Part shown: piece after piece, positions 25,519-35,613 of the stretch
Layout: each line of letters begins with the position of its first letter
How positions within the stretch are numbered: position 1 is the stretch's first letter
Source of the DNA: Dolichospermum planctonicum
GTDB lineage: Bacteria; Cyanobacteriota; Cyanobacteriia; Cyanobacteriales; Nostocaceae
Assembly: GCF_005402965.1 (NCBI RefSeq)
Contig: NZ_BJCF01000017.1
Location: 1 to 64,000 of the forward strand
Length of the DNA stretch: 64,000 bases
Direction: 5' to 3'
Notes under the pieces: generated by a model
What the model saw: only the letters and a program-made list of their open reading frames with translations
What the model was told of the DNA's origin: nothing
Databases searched by the model: none
Made by a program: the position numbers and the translations under genes

Positions 25519-26493
25519 ATGAATGAATGTACATCAATTAACAGCATAGTGGTGAAAGCAAAGGCCAAAGAGTTGGGATTTCATGAGGTGGGAATTGCTG
25601 CTGTGGCTGATTTAGAAGCGACAGAAATACAAAAATTGAGAGATTGGCTAAAAATGGGTTATCACGCTGATATGGAATGGATGAAAAATCCCCGGCGTGA
25701 GAATATTAGTTTAGTTATGCCGGAAGTGATAACGCTTGTATCTGTAGCATTGAATTATTATACACCCGATGCACGTCCCCAGGAGGATGAATACGGAAAA
25801 ATTTCTCGCTATGGCTGGGGTCGGGATTATCATAGAGTCATGCACAAAAAGCTGAAGGAATTGGCTAGTTGGCTAGAATCTCTGGGTACGGATATAAAAG
25901 CGCGTTATTATGCAGATACAGGACCAATCCAAGATAAACTTTGGGCGCAAAAAGCTGGGATTGGTTGGATTGCTAAAAATGGGAATGTTATTACCAGAAA
26001 ATATGGTTCCTGGGTGTTTTTAGGAGAAGTATTAACTAACCTAGAGTTAGAAAAGGATCAACCGAGTACGCAACATTGTGGGACTTGTACTCGTTGTTTA
26101 CAAGCTTGTCCCACAGGTGCAATTACTGAACCCTTTGTGGTAGACGCTAATCGCTGCATTGCCTATCATACCATAGAGAATCGGGATCAAGAGCTACCAG
26201 CAGACATTAAACCTCATTTACAAGGATGGGTAGCAGGTTGCGATATTTGTCAAGATGTTTGTCCTTGGAATCAGCGGTTTGCTCAAATCACTGATGTAAC
26301 TGATTTTCAACCCTATCCTAAAAATTTGCACCCCAAGCTGGTAGAATTGGCACAAATATCAGATGAGGAGTGGGATAAAAGATTCACAGCATCAGCTTTG
26401 CGGCGCATTAAACCAGAAATGCTACGACGTAATGCTCGCGCTAATCTTGACGTATCCAAGCATAATAATGACCCAGAAAGTAATAATTTTTGA
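25519..26493 (+). CDS. queG: Epoxyqueuosine reductase
   Basis: This 324-residue cobalamin-dependent iron-sulfur enzyme performs the last step of queuosine synthesis in tRNA wobble positions. It carries two 4Fe-4S motifs, CGTCTRCLQACPTGAI and CDICQDVCPWNQ. ARYYADTGPIQDKLWAQKAGIGWIAKN is typical of QueG. Its need for cobalamin fits the cob genes in the same window. The end overlaps the HAD phosphatase gene by 26 bp. Confidence 0.94.
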   Translation: MNECTSINSIVVKAKAKELGFHEVGIAAVADLEATEIQKLRDWLKMGYHADMEWMKNPRRENISLVMPEVITLVSVALNYYTPDARPQEDEYGKISRYGWGRDYHRVMHKKLKELASWLESLGTDIKARYYADTGPIQDKLWAQKAGIGWIAKNGNVITRKYGSWVFLGEVLTNLELEKDQPSTQHCGTCTRCLQACPTGAITEPFVVDANRCIAYHTIENRDQELPADIKPHLQGWVAGCDICQDVCPWNQRFAQITDVTDFQPYPKNLHPKLVELAQISDEEWDKRFTASALRRIKPEMLRRNARANLDVSKHNNDPESNNF

Positions 26494-27115
26494 TTTTGAT
26501 GGGACGATTGCTGATACAGTAGATGCTCTTGTAACTATTGCCAATCGTTTAGCTGGGGAATTTGGATATATTCCGATCAATTCCCACGAATTAGCACTAC
26601 TTAGAAACTTACCAGCCAGGGAGATTATTAAATATTCTGGTGTTTCACTATTCAAAATCCCTTTTCTTGTCAAAAAAGTAAAAGGAGAATTAAAGCATAA
26701 AATCCACGAATTACAGCTTATTAATGGAATTAACGCTGTATTAATAGAACTTCATGATCAAGGTTATCACTTGGGAATTATTACTTCTAACTCTCAAGAC
26801 AATGTGCATGAATTTCTCAAGTGTCATAAGTTGGATCACTTGTTTGATTTTATTTATTCAGGAGTAACTATTTTTGGCAAAACCACAATTATTAATAATG
26901 TCTTGCGTCAAAAACAGTTTAAACCAGAGTCAGTGATTTATGTAGGAGATGAAACTAGAGATGTGGAATCTGCTAAGAAGGCGAATATCAAGGTAATTGC
27001 GGTCAGTTGGGGGTTTAATTCTTCTGAAGCACTAGGTAAACAAAACCCAGATTTTTTAATTCATCATCCTAGTGAATTAGTGAGTGTGATTAAAAATTGG
27101 GCTTTGATAAATTAA
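26468..27115 (+). CDS. HAD-family hydrolase (phosphoglycolate phosphatase-like)
   Basis: This 215-residue HAD phosphatase has motif I FDFDGTIADT at residues 8-17, motif II ITSN, and motif III/IV VIYVGDETRDVESAKKANI. The cap looks like subfamily I (Gph/PpaX type). The start at the ATG of 26468 puts the catalytic Asp at its usual place; a longer reading would run far into queG. It overlaps queG by 26 bp, so the two are probably coupled. The substrate cannot be told from sequence. Confidence 0.85.
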   Translation: MTQKVIIFDFDGTIADTVDALVTIANRLAGEFGYIPINSHELALLRNLPAREIIKYSGVSLFKIPFLVKKVKGELKHKIHELQLINGINAVLIELHDQGYHLGIITSNSQDNVHEFLKCHKLDHLFDFIYSGVTIFGKTTIINNVLRQKQFKPESVIYVGDETRDVESAKKANIKVIAVSWGFNSSEALGKQNPDFLIHHPSELVSVIKNWALIN

Positions 27116-27180
27116 AGAATTTTTTTGAGGCAGAGGCTCTCCAGGTTTACAGAAGAAGAGTTTGAGAAGATTTCTACTGT

Positions 27181-27212
27181 AGAGATGTTAGCAGTAACAT
27201 CTCTATTTTTTG
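27181..27212 (+). terminator. Rho-independent terminator after the HAD gene
   Basis: AGAGATGTTA (27181-27190) and TAACATCTCT (27195-27204) form a ten-pair stem with a GCAG loop, followed by ATTTTTTG. It ends the plus-strand queG-HAD transcript just before the convergent recA stop. Confidence 0.85.
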
Positions 27213-27213
27213 T

Positions 27214-28287
27214 CTATTCTTCTAAGTCAATTTCTTCTTCCTCTTCAATGTCATGGGGTTGGGTGACAGAATTAGCAGAAACTACTGCACCTTTATCTAG
27301 TTTTTCCAGAACTTGTTCTTTAACTTTGGCCACAAAGTCTGGTTTTTCTTCTAAGTATTTAATGGCGTTATCTCTACCTTGGGAAATGTTTTCACCATTG
27401 TAGCTATACCAAGCACCTTTACGCAAAAGAACTCCAGTTTCTTCGGCTATATCTACTAAACAACCCAGGGTAGAAATCCCTTTACCAAAGATAATATCAA
27501 ATTCGGCAATTCTGAAAGGTGGTGCAACTTTATTTTTAGCTACTTTCACTTTCACGCGGTTGCCAAATTCATCCGTACCTTTTTTTAAGGTTTGAATTCT
27601 GCGAATATCCAAGCGTACAGAAGCGTAAAATTTCAGCGCATTACCACCCGTTGTGGTTTCTGGACTACCATAGGTGACACCGATTTTTTGCCGCAACTGG
27701 TTAATGAAAATAACTGTGCATCCAGATTTACCAATATTACCCGTTATCTTACGTAAGGCTTGGCTCATTAAGCGAGCTTGTAAACCCACGTGAATATCAC
27801 CCATATCCCCTTCAATTTCAGCGCGGGGGACTAGGGCAGCTACGGAGTCAATAATGACAATATCAACAGCTGCAGAACGCACAAGTTGATCAACTATTTC
27901 TAATGCTGATTCGCCGGTGTCTGGTTGGGAAACAAGCAAGTTTTCAATATCTACACCCAATGCGGCTGCGTAAGTTGGATCTAGGGCGTGTTCAGCGTCT
28001 ACAAATGCCGCAATACCCCCATTTCTCTGGACTTCTGCCAAAGCATGGAGAGCAACGGTAGTTTTACCAGAACTTTCTGGTCCGTAAATCTCAATTATCC
28101 GTCCTTTGGGTAAACCTCCTCCCAAGGCTAAATCTAGGGTAAGCGCACCGGTAGATATTGTTTCTACCTTCATGCGGGTAGCATCACCCAGGCGCATGAT
28201 TGCTCCTTTACCGAAGCTACGCTCAATTTGTCCAAGTACGATATTTAACGCTTTTTGCTTGCCAGAAGTCTCGGTATTAGCTGCCAT
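27214..28287 (-). CDS. recA: Recombinase RecA
   Basis: This 357-residue RecA drives homologous recombination and DNA repair. It has Walker A GPESSGKT (about 69-76), Walker [10 protein letters not shown], the L1/L2 region with [16 protein letters not shown] and QLRQKIGV, and an acidic C-terminal tail ending [10 protein letters not shown]. Length is normal. It is alone on the minus strand. No clear LexA-type operator was identified upstream, which fits reports that cyanobacterial recA control differs from E. coli. Confidence 0.98.
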   Translation of the reverse strand: MAANTETSGKQKALNIVLGQIERSFGKGAIMRLGDATRMKVETISTGALTLDLALGGGLPKGRIIEIYGPESSGKTTVALHALAEVQRNGGIAAFVDAEHALDPTYAAALGVDIENLLVSQPDTGESALEIVDQLVRSAAVDIVIIDSVAALVPRAEIEGDMGDIHVGLQARLMSQALRKITGNIGKSGCTVIFINQLRQKIGVTYGSPETTTGGNALKFYASVRLDIRRIQTLKKGTDEFGNRVKVKVAKNKVAPPFRIAEFDIIFGKGISTLGCLVDIAEETGVLLRKGAWYSYNGENISQGRDNAIKYLEEKPDFVAKVKEQVLEKLDKGAVVSANSVTQPHDIEEEEEIDLEE

Positions 28288-28533
28288 TCTTGCCTCTAAA
28301 GTATAGGATTTTTCAAAATTGCTGGGACGGGAGTTTTAATAGAACGAATATACTATCTTAACCGCAAAGTGTGCGAATAGGAACGTCGATTAAATAGTTT
28401 GGCCAAGATTCTAACGCGATCGCTACAAAATTATAGCATTTTGGATTTGAGATTTGAGATTTGGGTTAATTAACAGATTGCAACAGACTGATCAACAATA
28501 GTAGTAGTTTCAAAATATGTAGTTTATGTAGTT

Positions 28534-28899
28534 ATGGAACGAGTTATCAAAAGTGGTACGGGTTGGCGCTTAGGTTGGAACCCAGATGCACTACAATTCA
28601 AAGGATTAGTTGGTACAGAAGATTGGGCGATTGAATTAACAGAAGCGGAATTAAATGAATTTTGTCGCCTTTTGCATCAGCTTGCAGATACTATGAAGCA
28701 TCTAGCTATAGAATTAATGGAGGAAGAAAAAATTGCCTGTGAGGCGGAAAGTGATTTATTATGGATGGAGGTGGAAGGTTATCCCCAGTCCTACAATCTC
28801 CGCTTTATCCTGAATACAGGACGGGGTACAGAGGGTAAATGGGAAGCTGCTGCCGTGTCTGGTTTGTTGCAAGCAATAGGAATGCTAAAAGTTTTTTGA
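28534..28899 (+). CDS. DUF1818 family protein
   Basis: This 121-residue protein is of the cyanobacterial DUF1818 family. The opening GTGWRLGWNPDALQFKGLVGTEDWAIELTEAE-type region is kept, as is the C-terminal GRGTEGKWEAAAVSGLLQAI. It has no membrane segment and no known function. It is divergent from recA, about 250 bp away; the gap contains a HIP1 octamer and a GATTTGA heptamer repeat. Confidence 0.85.
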   Translation: MERVIKSGTGWRLGWNPDALQFKGLVGTEDWAIELTEAELNEFCRLLHQLADTMKHLAIELMEEEKIACEAESDLLWMEVEGYPQSYNLRFILNTGRGTEGKWEAAAVSGLLQAIGMLKVF

Positions 28900-29023
28900 A
28901 AAACCCCTTGCCATTTTCCTTAACCTTATGATAGACTCGTTAGAGTGACTTAATTAGTTTTTAGACTCTCAAATTTGGTATAATCCCCACTCCAAAAGTC
29001 TAAAAATTTTAGGTTTATAGTTA

Positions 29024-29097
29024 CGGGGCGTAGCGCAGCTTGGTAGCGCGCCACTTTGGGGTAGTGGAGGTCGTGGGTTCGAATCCCGCCGCTCCGA
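29024..29097 (+). tRNA. tRNA-Pro (anticodon GGG)
   Basis: The 74-nt cloverleaf has acceptor arms CGGGGCG and CGCTCCG (one G-T pair), D arm AGCGCAGCTTGGTAGCGCG, anticodon stem CCACT/AGTGG with loop TTGGGGT giving anticodon GGG, and T arm GTGGGTTCGAATCCCGC. The 3' CCA is not encoded (discriminator A, then TTT). A TATAAT box is at 28979-28984, 40 bp before the gene. Confidence 0.95.
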
Positions 29098-29697
29098 TTT
29101 ATGGAATTGGTAATCACACAGTTATTATATTTTTTGATGCTAATTTTTCTGGCAATTTTTGGCAGGAATAGTGGTAAAATAATTCACTGAGTTTTCTGTC
29201 AGATTTACAGCAGCTATCAGCAGTTAGCGGTCAGCAATCAAACCATGTAGCTGCAAGGCTTTGTGATTCAAACTTCTGCCTCATTCACTTGCAATATACT
29301 GTATTTCAAATTTATTTCAAATTAAAGCAGGCAAGATTCTCACCCCACAAGAGTTTGCTCAAATATCCATCAGCAGATCACAAGTGTTTGAGTCTACAAT
29401 CTGGGTAATTTAAAATTCAAGTGTATTTAGAAGATGTTTTAAAAGTATTGGGCGAATCTATAAGGCTTTGCCACGACAAGAGCGAACGTTAGTACACAAA
29501 CTAAATCTACCTGTATGGAATAATTAAAAATCAGTATCTTTAACCTGCGTAGAAGCGGTTTCTAATTGCTAAAAATTGTATTAATTTCTACTTGAGAAAC
29601 ATCCTTTTAGACGTGATTTGAAAAAATATTGATTTTGCAACTTGGAATTATCTTATAAAACCAAAATAAATTAATTTTAATAATCCTCGCTCCAGCC
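29098..29697. other. 600-bp intergenic region with repeat remnants
   Basis: No intact gene is seen. Positions 29328-29355 (GCAGGCAAGATTCTCACCCC followed by ACAAGAGT) are a degenerate copy of the GCGGGCAGGATGCCC palindrome family. Positions 29412-29526 read as pieces of protein in two frames (VYLEDVLKVLGESI, then ALPRQERTLVHKLNLPVWNN and a stop), possibly a small gene broken by frameshift. The right part is the AT-rich upstream region of the chemotaxis genes. Confidence 0.45.
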
Positions 29698-30195
29698 ATG
29701 AAAAAATTGCAACTTGATTTTAACCATCAAGCCATATATAACAGTAGTGAAAATGGCTATCTTAAATTTCAACTCAATCAACAAACGGGCGCTATTTTAT
29801 CCATTGCTCATACCCAAGAGGCAATTATTGTACCCATGACATCGGTGACAGCTATTCCCAATATGCCTGCTTGTATATTAGGATTGATGAATTGGCGCAG
29901 TCATATAATTTGGGTAGTTGATTTACCGAAAATGTTTAATTTAGAATACCTTGATCATCAGTTACATCAATATAATATCATTGTTATTCAAATAGAATCA
30001 ATGATTCTAGGTTTAGTTGTCCAAGAAATTCAAGGAACAACTAAGTTTATTGCTGATGATATTCGTTCTCCTGTGGGACAAGTAGCATCTAGTTTAGTAC
30101 CTTATTTATGTGGTTGTGTAGTGGAACAAGAAGAAATATTATTAGTATTGGATGCTGTACATATTTTAGAGTCGGCTATTCTCTGTGTTGACTAA
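29698..30195 (+). CDS. CheW-like chemotaxis coupling protein
   Basis: This 165-residue CheW-domain protein couples receptors to the CheA kinase. The fold is seen in YLKFQLNQQTGAILSIAHTQEAIIVP, NMPACILGLMNWRSHIIWVVDL and IQIESMILGLVVQEIQGTTKF. It is the first gene of a plus-strand cheW-mcp-cheA run that matches the order of hmpC-hmpD-hmpE in Nostoc, which controls gliding of hormogonia (comparison from memory). Confidence 0.88.
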   Translation: MKKLQLDFNHQAIYNSSENGYLKFQLNQQTGAILSIAHTQEAIIVPMTSVTAIPNMPACILGLMNWRSHIIWVVDLPKMFNLEYLDHQLHQYNIIVIQIESMILGLVVQEIQGTTKFIADDIRSPVGQVASSLVPYLCGCVVEQEEILLVLDAVHILESAILCVD

Positions 30196-30264
30196 AATTA
30201 ATGCTTAATGCCTAGAAAATCGGGTTTAAATGTTTTTGTTTTATGGATTTAGTGTGAGGATAGT

Positions 30265-32301
30265 ATGTTGAAGAAAAATGAAATCAGAAAAAGCGGTGAT
30301 TCTCAAAATAAAGCACCTTTAATTTCTCCAGCCAAAGTTATTGATAGTCAGGGAGAAAATTCTAGTTACGCGCCGAATTTGGATCATGGATTGAAATTGA
30401 AATATTTACGCGAATTTAAATTGAGTATAAAAGCCATCATTTTATCTTTAGTTATTGGGACTTTACCGATATTGGGAATTGGGGCGATAGCTTATATTTT
30501 TGGTAGCAAGTTGATTACTAAACAAATTATTATATCCCAAGAAACTAAGGCAATGAGCTTAAGTGATGAGGTTAATAGTTTTATGGGAAAACGCTATGAA
30601 GATATTCAGGGATTGTCTAATATAAAATTATTAAGTGATTCTAGTAACGCAAAAACAGAAAAATCTAGCAAAAAAGACAAAATTGATATCAGCAGAATTA
30701 ATATAAAAACACAAGAAGCCTTAGATAGCTTGAGAAAAACTGGTAAGGTTTATGATAGCGTGGCTGTATTTGATCTCAATGGAAAAGTGATTATGAAATC
30801 AGGAGGAGAATCTCTAAGTCCAGAAAAAAAACTGATCTATTTCCAAGAGGTAATTAAACAAGATACCCCTATTATTAGTCAACCAGAAATAGTTAAAAAT
30901 ATAGGCGCGGTGATTTATGTAGCTGCACCAATTAAAGATAGAGTCAAGGGTAATACTATTGGTATAGTCAGAACCCGTACACCTTTAAAATTTTTAGAAA
31001 AATTAGTCAAAAGTCATACAGATGATCGTGATAGCCAGGAATATTATTTTTTAGATGAAAAAGGGAGAATTTTGATAGGAACTAATCAAAATTTATTTGG
31101 TGAAGATACTCAGGATATTTATCCTAGTTTAGCTAAGGTTTTAGGTGCTAAAGATATTCAGACATTTACAGAAGTTTCCCAAAATCAGCAAAATCAGCAA
31201 CTAATTACTTATGTACCATTGAGAAAATTATCAGATTCACCAGATATCAACTGGTGGTTAATTGTTGCTAAAGATACAGCGATCGCCTTTAAGCCACAAA
31301 AGGAATTTTTACTATTAATTGCTATTACAACCTCGGCAGTTGGGTTAATGATGACATTATTTGTAGGTTGGTTAGTCCGGGAGAATATAGAGATAAAAAA
31401 GTTAAAAGCAAATAGTAGATTAAACAATGATCAAGACACTGGAGAACGGCAGGATTTGCCAAATAATCTTCAGCATATTGTGAACCAAATTCAACAAGCT
31501 GTTGATGAAATAAATGTATTTCTTCAAAAATTAACCACAGAAGCAGTTATAGAATCTGAACAAAATAACCGTAGCTTAGAAACAATTGATAATATGACTA
31601 TTGCTATTCAATCTATAGCTAATATAGCACAGCAAGCTGTCACAATTATTAACAATGCTAACTATGCAGCTACGGAAACTGGAGCAGCAATGGATTTAAC
31701 ATTGCAAAACATTTTTTTAGTCCAAGAAACAGTTTCGGAAATAGTTAAAAAAGTAAAACGCTTAGGAGAATCTTCTCAACAGATTTCTCGTGTAGTTTCT
31801 GTAATTAATCAAATTGCTATGCAAACTAATTTATTAGCAATTAATGCCGGAATTGAAGCGGCAAGAGCCGGGGAAGAGGGTCAAGGTTTCGCTGTAGTAG
31901 CGGAGGAAGTAGGAGAATTAGCCGCTAGAATTGCAACTGCAACCCAAGAAACTGAGGAAATAATTGCTAAAATTCAACGAGAAACTGGTGAAATAATACA
32001 AGGGATGACAACAGGAACTAATCAAGTGGTTGAAAGTAGCCATATTCTCAAAAATGCCAAGGAAAGCTTACAGCAAATTGTTAATGTATCAGGGCAAATA
32101 GATACCTTAGTGCAGTCAATTTTAAGTGCTACTACATCTCAAATACAAACATCAGAAATTGTTATTCAAACTGTTAAGGATATTACCAATATATCAACAT
32201 TTAACCGTGATAATTACCGCCAAATTTCTCAATCTTTGCAAAAAGCAGTAGATATTTCTCAGCAGTTAAAAGAGACTGTTGAGACTTTTAAAGCTAATTG
32301 A
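30265..32301 (+). CDS. Methyl-accepting chemotaxis protein (HmpD/PilJ-like)
   Basis: This 678-residue membrane receptor has two transmembrane segments (about 54-77 and 350-373) around a periplasmic sensor region of the Cache type ([36 protein letters not shown]). The cytoplasmic part has the MCP signalling hairpin [20 protein letters not shown] (about 515-534) followed by [18 protein letters not shown] precedes the ATG at 30265. By position between cheW and cheA it should signal to this CheA to control type IV pilus motility, which is inference from Nostoc hmp and PilJ systems. Confidence 0.9.
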   Translation: MLKKNEIRKSGDSQNKAPLISPAKVIDSQGENSSYAPNLDHGLKLKYLREFKLSIKAIILSLVIGTLPILGIGAIAYIFGSKLITKQIIISQETKAMSLSDEVNSFMGKRYEDIQGLSNIKLLSDSSNAKTEKSSKKDKIDISRINIKTQEALDSLRKTGKVYDSVAVFDLNGKVIMKSGGESLSPEKKLIYFQEVIKQDTPIISQPEIVKNIGAVIYVAAPIKDRVKGNTIGIVRTRTPLKFLEKLVKSHTDDRDSQEYYFLDEKGRILIGTNQNLFGEDTQDIYPSLAKVLGAKDIQTFTEVSQNQQNQQLITYVPLRKLSDSPDINWWLIVAKDTAIAFKPQKEFLLLIAITTSAVGLMMTLFVGWLVRENIEIKKLKANSRLNNDQDTGERQDLPNNLQHIVNQIQQAVDEINVFLQKLTTEAVIESEQNNRSLETIDNMTIAIQSIANIAQQAVTIINNANYAATETGAAMDLTLQNIFLVQETVSEIVKKVKRLGESSQQISRVVSVINQIAMQTNLLAINAGIEAARAGEEGQGFAVVAEEVGELAARIATATQETEEIIAKIQRETGEIIQGMTTGTNQVVESSHILKNAKESLQQIVNVSGQIDTLVQSILSATTSQIQTSEIVIQTVKDITNISTFNRDNYRQISQSLQKAVDISQQLKETVETFKAN

Positions 32302-32348
32302 TATCCTGATTTTGAAATTAATAACTAATGACTAAGGAATAATAACTA

Positions 32349-35297
32349 ATGACCAAAGATAAAGAATTGGAAATCCAGATGCAATTTTTGGAAGAAGCAA
32401 CTGATTATCTCAACATTTTAGAAGGGATATTGTTGGGAATTGACAGCAGCAACCGCATGGAATTAGAAAAAATTAATGCTGCAATGCGAGCCGCTCATTC
32501 TATTAAAGGTGGGGCGGCCATGATGGGATTTAGTGTATTAAGTGATTTAGCTCACCGTCTAGAAGATGCTTTTAAGGTTTTAAAGACTGAGAAAAATTCT
32601 CTAGAACTCGATACCAATTTACAAAGTTTATTGCTATCTGGTGTTGATTGGTTACGACGCATTGTTGAATTACTTTCAAAGGGTAACAATTTAGATCATA
32701 GTCGGTTAAGAGAATCTTGTTACCCAATTTTTGATCAACTCTATGAGCGTTTAGGTGAGCCGTCTCCAGAGAATATTACAACATTACTATCATCAGAACT
32801 ATCATCAGAAGATAATCAACTTATCCCTTTGTTGTTTGAAACTGAAGTTGAAGAATATTTAAAAATTCTAGAATCTCGATTAAAAAATAGTCATAAACCA
32901 GGATTAAGATCCGAATTACTAATCATGGCCACTGAGTTAGGTGGCTTAGGAGAAATGCTCCAGTTAAAAGCATTTACCCAACTATGTGAATCAGTGATTA
33001 ATTACTTAGAAACCTATCCTCATCGCTGTGTAGAAATTGCTAATTTAGCTTTAGAATCATGGAGAAAGTCTCAAGCTTTAGTATTAAGTAATCAAGGGAA
33101 TAATTTACCAATAAAAATTGACTTTTGTGAGTTTATTACTGATAATGTTGATAGTCATAAAGACCTATCATCAAATCCCCAAGATAATTTAGTAAATCAA
33201 TCAAAAACTGTTAGTTATGATTGGCAATTATTAGCAGATATAGAACTACCTCCAGAAATTAACGCCGTCGAATTTGCTGATTTTGATAGGGTTTTGGATT
33301 CAAAAAATCCGCTCTTAGATATAGATTATAAATCTAATGAACAGCGCAAAGGAGATATTAATTTACCTCATAAAGAACGTGAAAATCATGAAAATACCGT
33401 GAGAATTTCAGGGAAACACTTAGAAAAAATTCATGATTTATTTGGAGAAATTATTATTCAGAAAAATGGGTTGAATGTGCAAATGGAAAGATTACGTAAA
33501 TTGGTTCGTAGTCTAAATCAGCGAGTGCAAATTCTTGATCAAGAAAATCAAGAACTGCGGACGGCTTATGGAAAAATTATGACTCATAATCATCTGATAA
33601 ATCATCATAATCAAGAAGCAGAAAATCACTTTTTAGAACAAGATTACTATCAGAAATTAGATGTCTTATCTCAGGATGTCATGGAAACTATTGTGCAAGT
33701 TGCAGAAGTTACAAGTGATATTCAATTAAGTGTTGATGATACAGACCAAATAGCGAGAAAACTGAATAAAACTTCTAAACAATTGCAAAGACAATTAACC
33801 CAGATGAGAATGCGTCCTTTCTCAGATTTAGTCGAGCGTTTTCCTAGAGCCATTAGAGATTTGAATGTGGAGTATGGAAAAAATGTGCAGTTAAGAATTG
33901 AAGGTGGTAATACTTTAATTGAAAGGAGCATTTTGGAAGCATTAAATGAGCCTTTAATGCACTTATTACGCAATGCTTTTGATCACGGAATCGAAGATCC
34001 TGTTACCCGTAAAATTCAGGGAAAACCTGAACAAGGGTTGATTGAAATAAAGGCATTTTACCATAGTAATCGGACGATGATTACTATCCGTGATGATGGT
34101 CAAGGTATTTCTTTAGACAAAATTCGTCACCGCGCTTTAAAAATGGGTTTAGATGATTCTTTATTAGCGAGTGCGAGTAATGAGGAACTACTATCATTGA
34201 TTTTTGAACCAGGGTTTAGTACCTCAGAACAGGTAACAGCTTTATCTGGTCGGGGGGTGGGAATGGATGTAGTGCGTAATAACCTCAAAGTAGCGCGAGG
34301 AGATGTAAACGTTGATACTCAAAAAGGATTGGGGACGACAGTTACTTTATCAGTACCATTTACCTTATCAGTAGCGCGAATCTTATTAGTAGAGAGCGAT
34401 GGACTACTCTTAGCATTTTATACAGATGTCATAGAGGAAATTTTCTTACTAGAAAATCAGCCAATCTTTCTCCAGGATGGTAAAGAATTGATTAAATGGC
34501 AAGATACGCAATTACCATTACTGCGTTTAAATAGTTACTTTGAGTTTAATTGCCCCCGCTCCAATAATCTAGAATTAGAAACTCCGCCCATAATTAATGC
34601 TATAAGTGTATTAATAGTCAAACATGACAATCAACAGGTTGCAGTGCAGGTAGAACGCTGCTGGGGTGAACAGGAAGTAGCTATTCGTCAAGTAGAAGGT
34701 AATATTCCTCTACCGAGCGGTTTTAATAACTGTACAATTCTGGGTGATGGTCGGGTAGTTCCCCTAGTTAATACTAATGATTTAGTGTTATGGATTACTA
34801 ATTGTGAACCTCCCCATCTGAGTCGTAAGTTACCGACAACAAGATTACAAACTGCTTTCTTAAAACCCTCAAAAGTAGCAATTTCAACTAAACCCCCTCG
34901 TCAAAAAGGGAAAATTTTGATTGTGGATGACTCCATTAATGTGCGTCGGTACTTAGCCCTAACCCTAGAGAAAGGTGGGTATCAAGTAGAACAAGCAAAA
35001 GATGGTCAAGATGGCTTAGAAAAGCTAGAAAATGGGTTACAAGTCCAAGGGGTAATTTGCGACATTGAAATGCCCAGGATAGATGGTTATAGCTTTTTAG
35101 AGCGAATTAATGCTAATAGAGACTTGAGAGATATTCCTGTAATTATGCTGACATCTCGCAGTAGTAATAAACACCGTCAATTAGCGATGAAATTAGGGGC
35201 AAAAGCTTATTTTTCCAAGCCTTATAATGAGCAAGAATTATTACAGACATTAGCGGAGATAATTTTCCAGATAGCAGAAACAAAGTCATCAAATTAG
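32349..35297 (+). CDS. Hybrid CheA histidine kinase with receiver domain (HmpE-like)
   Basis: This 982-residue chemotaxis kinase has an N-terminal HPt domain with the phosphoacceptor His50 in AHSIKGGA and a second helical region at 150-250. A coiled linker region (360-470) leads to the HATPase with N box LMHLLRNAFDHGIE (about 535), G1 DDGQGIS (about 581) and G2 GRGVGMD (about 634). A CheW-like domain (about 680-820) and a C-terminal receiver (about 855-975, Asp about 904 in CDIEMPRIDG, Lys in FSKPY) follow. This is the CheA-CheY hybrid type found in cyanobacterial pilus-motility systems. It is the last gene of the cluster. Confidence 0.92.
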   Translation: MTKDKELEIQMQFLEEATDYLNILEGILLGIDSSNRMELEKINAAMRAAHSIKGGAAMMGFSVLSDLAHRLEDAFKVLKTEKNSLELDTNLQSLLLSGVDWLRRIVELLSKGNNLDHSRLRESCYPIFDQLYERLGEPSPENITTLLSSELSSEDNQLIPLLFETEVEEYLKILESRLKNSHKPGLRSELLIMATELGGLGEMLQLKAFTQLCESVINYLETYPHRCVEIANLALESWRKSQALVLSNQGNNLPIKIDFCEFITDNVDSHKDLSSNPQDNLVNQSKTVSYDWQLLADIELPPEINAVEFADFDRVLDSKNPLLDIDYKSNEQRKGDINLPHKERENHENTVRISGKHLEKIHDLFGEIIIQKNGLNVQMERLRKLVRSLNQRVQILDQENQELRTAYGKIMTHNHLINHHNQEAENHFLEQDYYQKLDVLSQDVMETIVQVAEVTSDIQLSVDDTDQIARKLNKTSKQLQRQLTQMRMRPFSDLVERFPRAIRDLNVEYGKNVQLRIEGGNTLIERSILEALNEPLMHLLRNAFDHGIEDPVTRKIQGKPEQGLIEIKAFYHSNRTMITIRDDGQGISLDKIRHRALKMGLDDSLLASASNEELLSLIFEPGFSTSEQVTALSGRGVGMDVVRNNLKVARGDVNVDTQKGLGTTVTLSVPFTLSVARILLVESDGLLLAFYTDVIEEIFLLENQPIFLQDGKELIKWQDTQLPLLRLNSYFEFNCPRSNNLELETPPIINAISVLIVKHDNQQVAVQVERCWGEQEVAIRQVEGNIPLPSGFNNCTILGDGRVVPLVNTNDLVLWITNCEPPHLSRKLPTTRLQTAFLKPSKVAISTKPPRQKGKILIVDDSINVRRYLALTLEKGGYQVEQAKDGQDGLEKLENGLQVQGVICDIEMPRIDGYSFLERINANRDLRDIPVIMLTSRSSNKHRQLAMKLGAKAYFSKPYNEQELLQTLAEIIFQIAETKSSN

Positions 35298-35613
35298 TTC
35301 AAAAATCAAAAATCAGAATTATAAACCAATAAAATTTAGTTGAGCATTTTTTCTTCCCTCTGTGTCCTCTGTGCCTCTGTGGTTAGATAAAAAAGAGCTT
35401 TAGAGTATTAGAAATGATAAGCTGTACTGCATTTAATTTGTATAATTATAGCGGGCAGGAAGCCCGCACCACAAGATTTAGCCATATTAGGATTGTACAA
35501 TCTAGCCGCGTAACAGCTTAAAAAAACACGACAGCGATGCCTACTAGCAAGGCATCGCGGATTTTAGATTTGTGATTCATCCGTAATCTAAAATCTAAAA
35601 TCCAACAGAGGAT
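35298..35613. repeat. Intergenic repeats between cheA and pnp
   Basis: From left to right: a CTCTGTGTCCTCTGTGCC repeat (35350-35380), a palindrome GCGGGCAGGAAGCCCGC with ACCACAAGATTT (35451-35478) of the family that also occurs at 1 and 48441, the pnp terminator (35519-35558), and a TCTAAAATC heptamer run (35585-35605). No gene is seen. Confidence 0.75.
35519..35558 (-). terminator. Rho-independent terminator of pnp
   Basis: On the minus strand GCGATGCC (35558-35551) pairs with GGCATCGC (35541-35534) around a 9-nt loop, followed by TGTCGTG and a run of seven T (to 35519). It lies 56 bp beyond the pnp stop codon. Confidence 0.8.
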
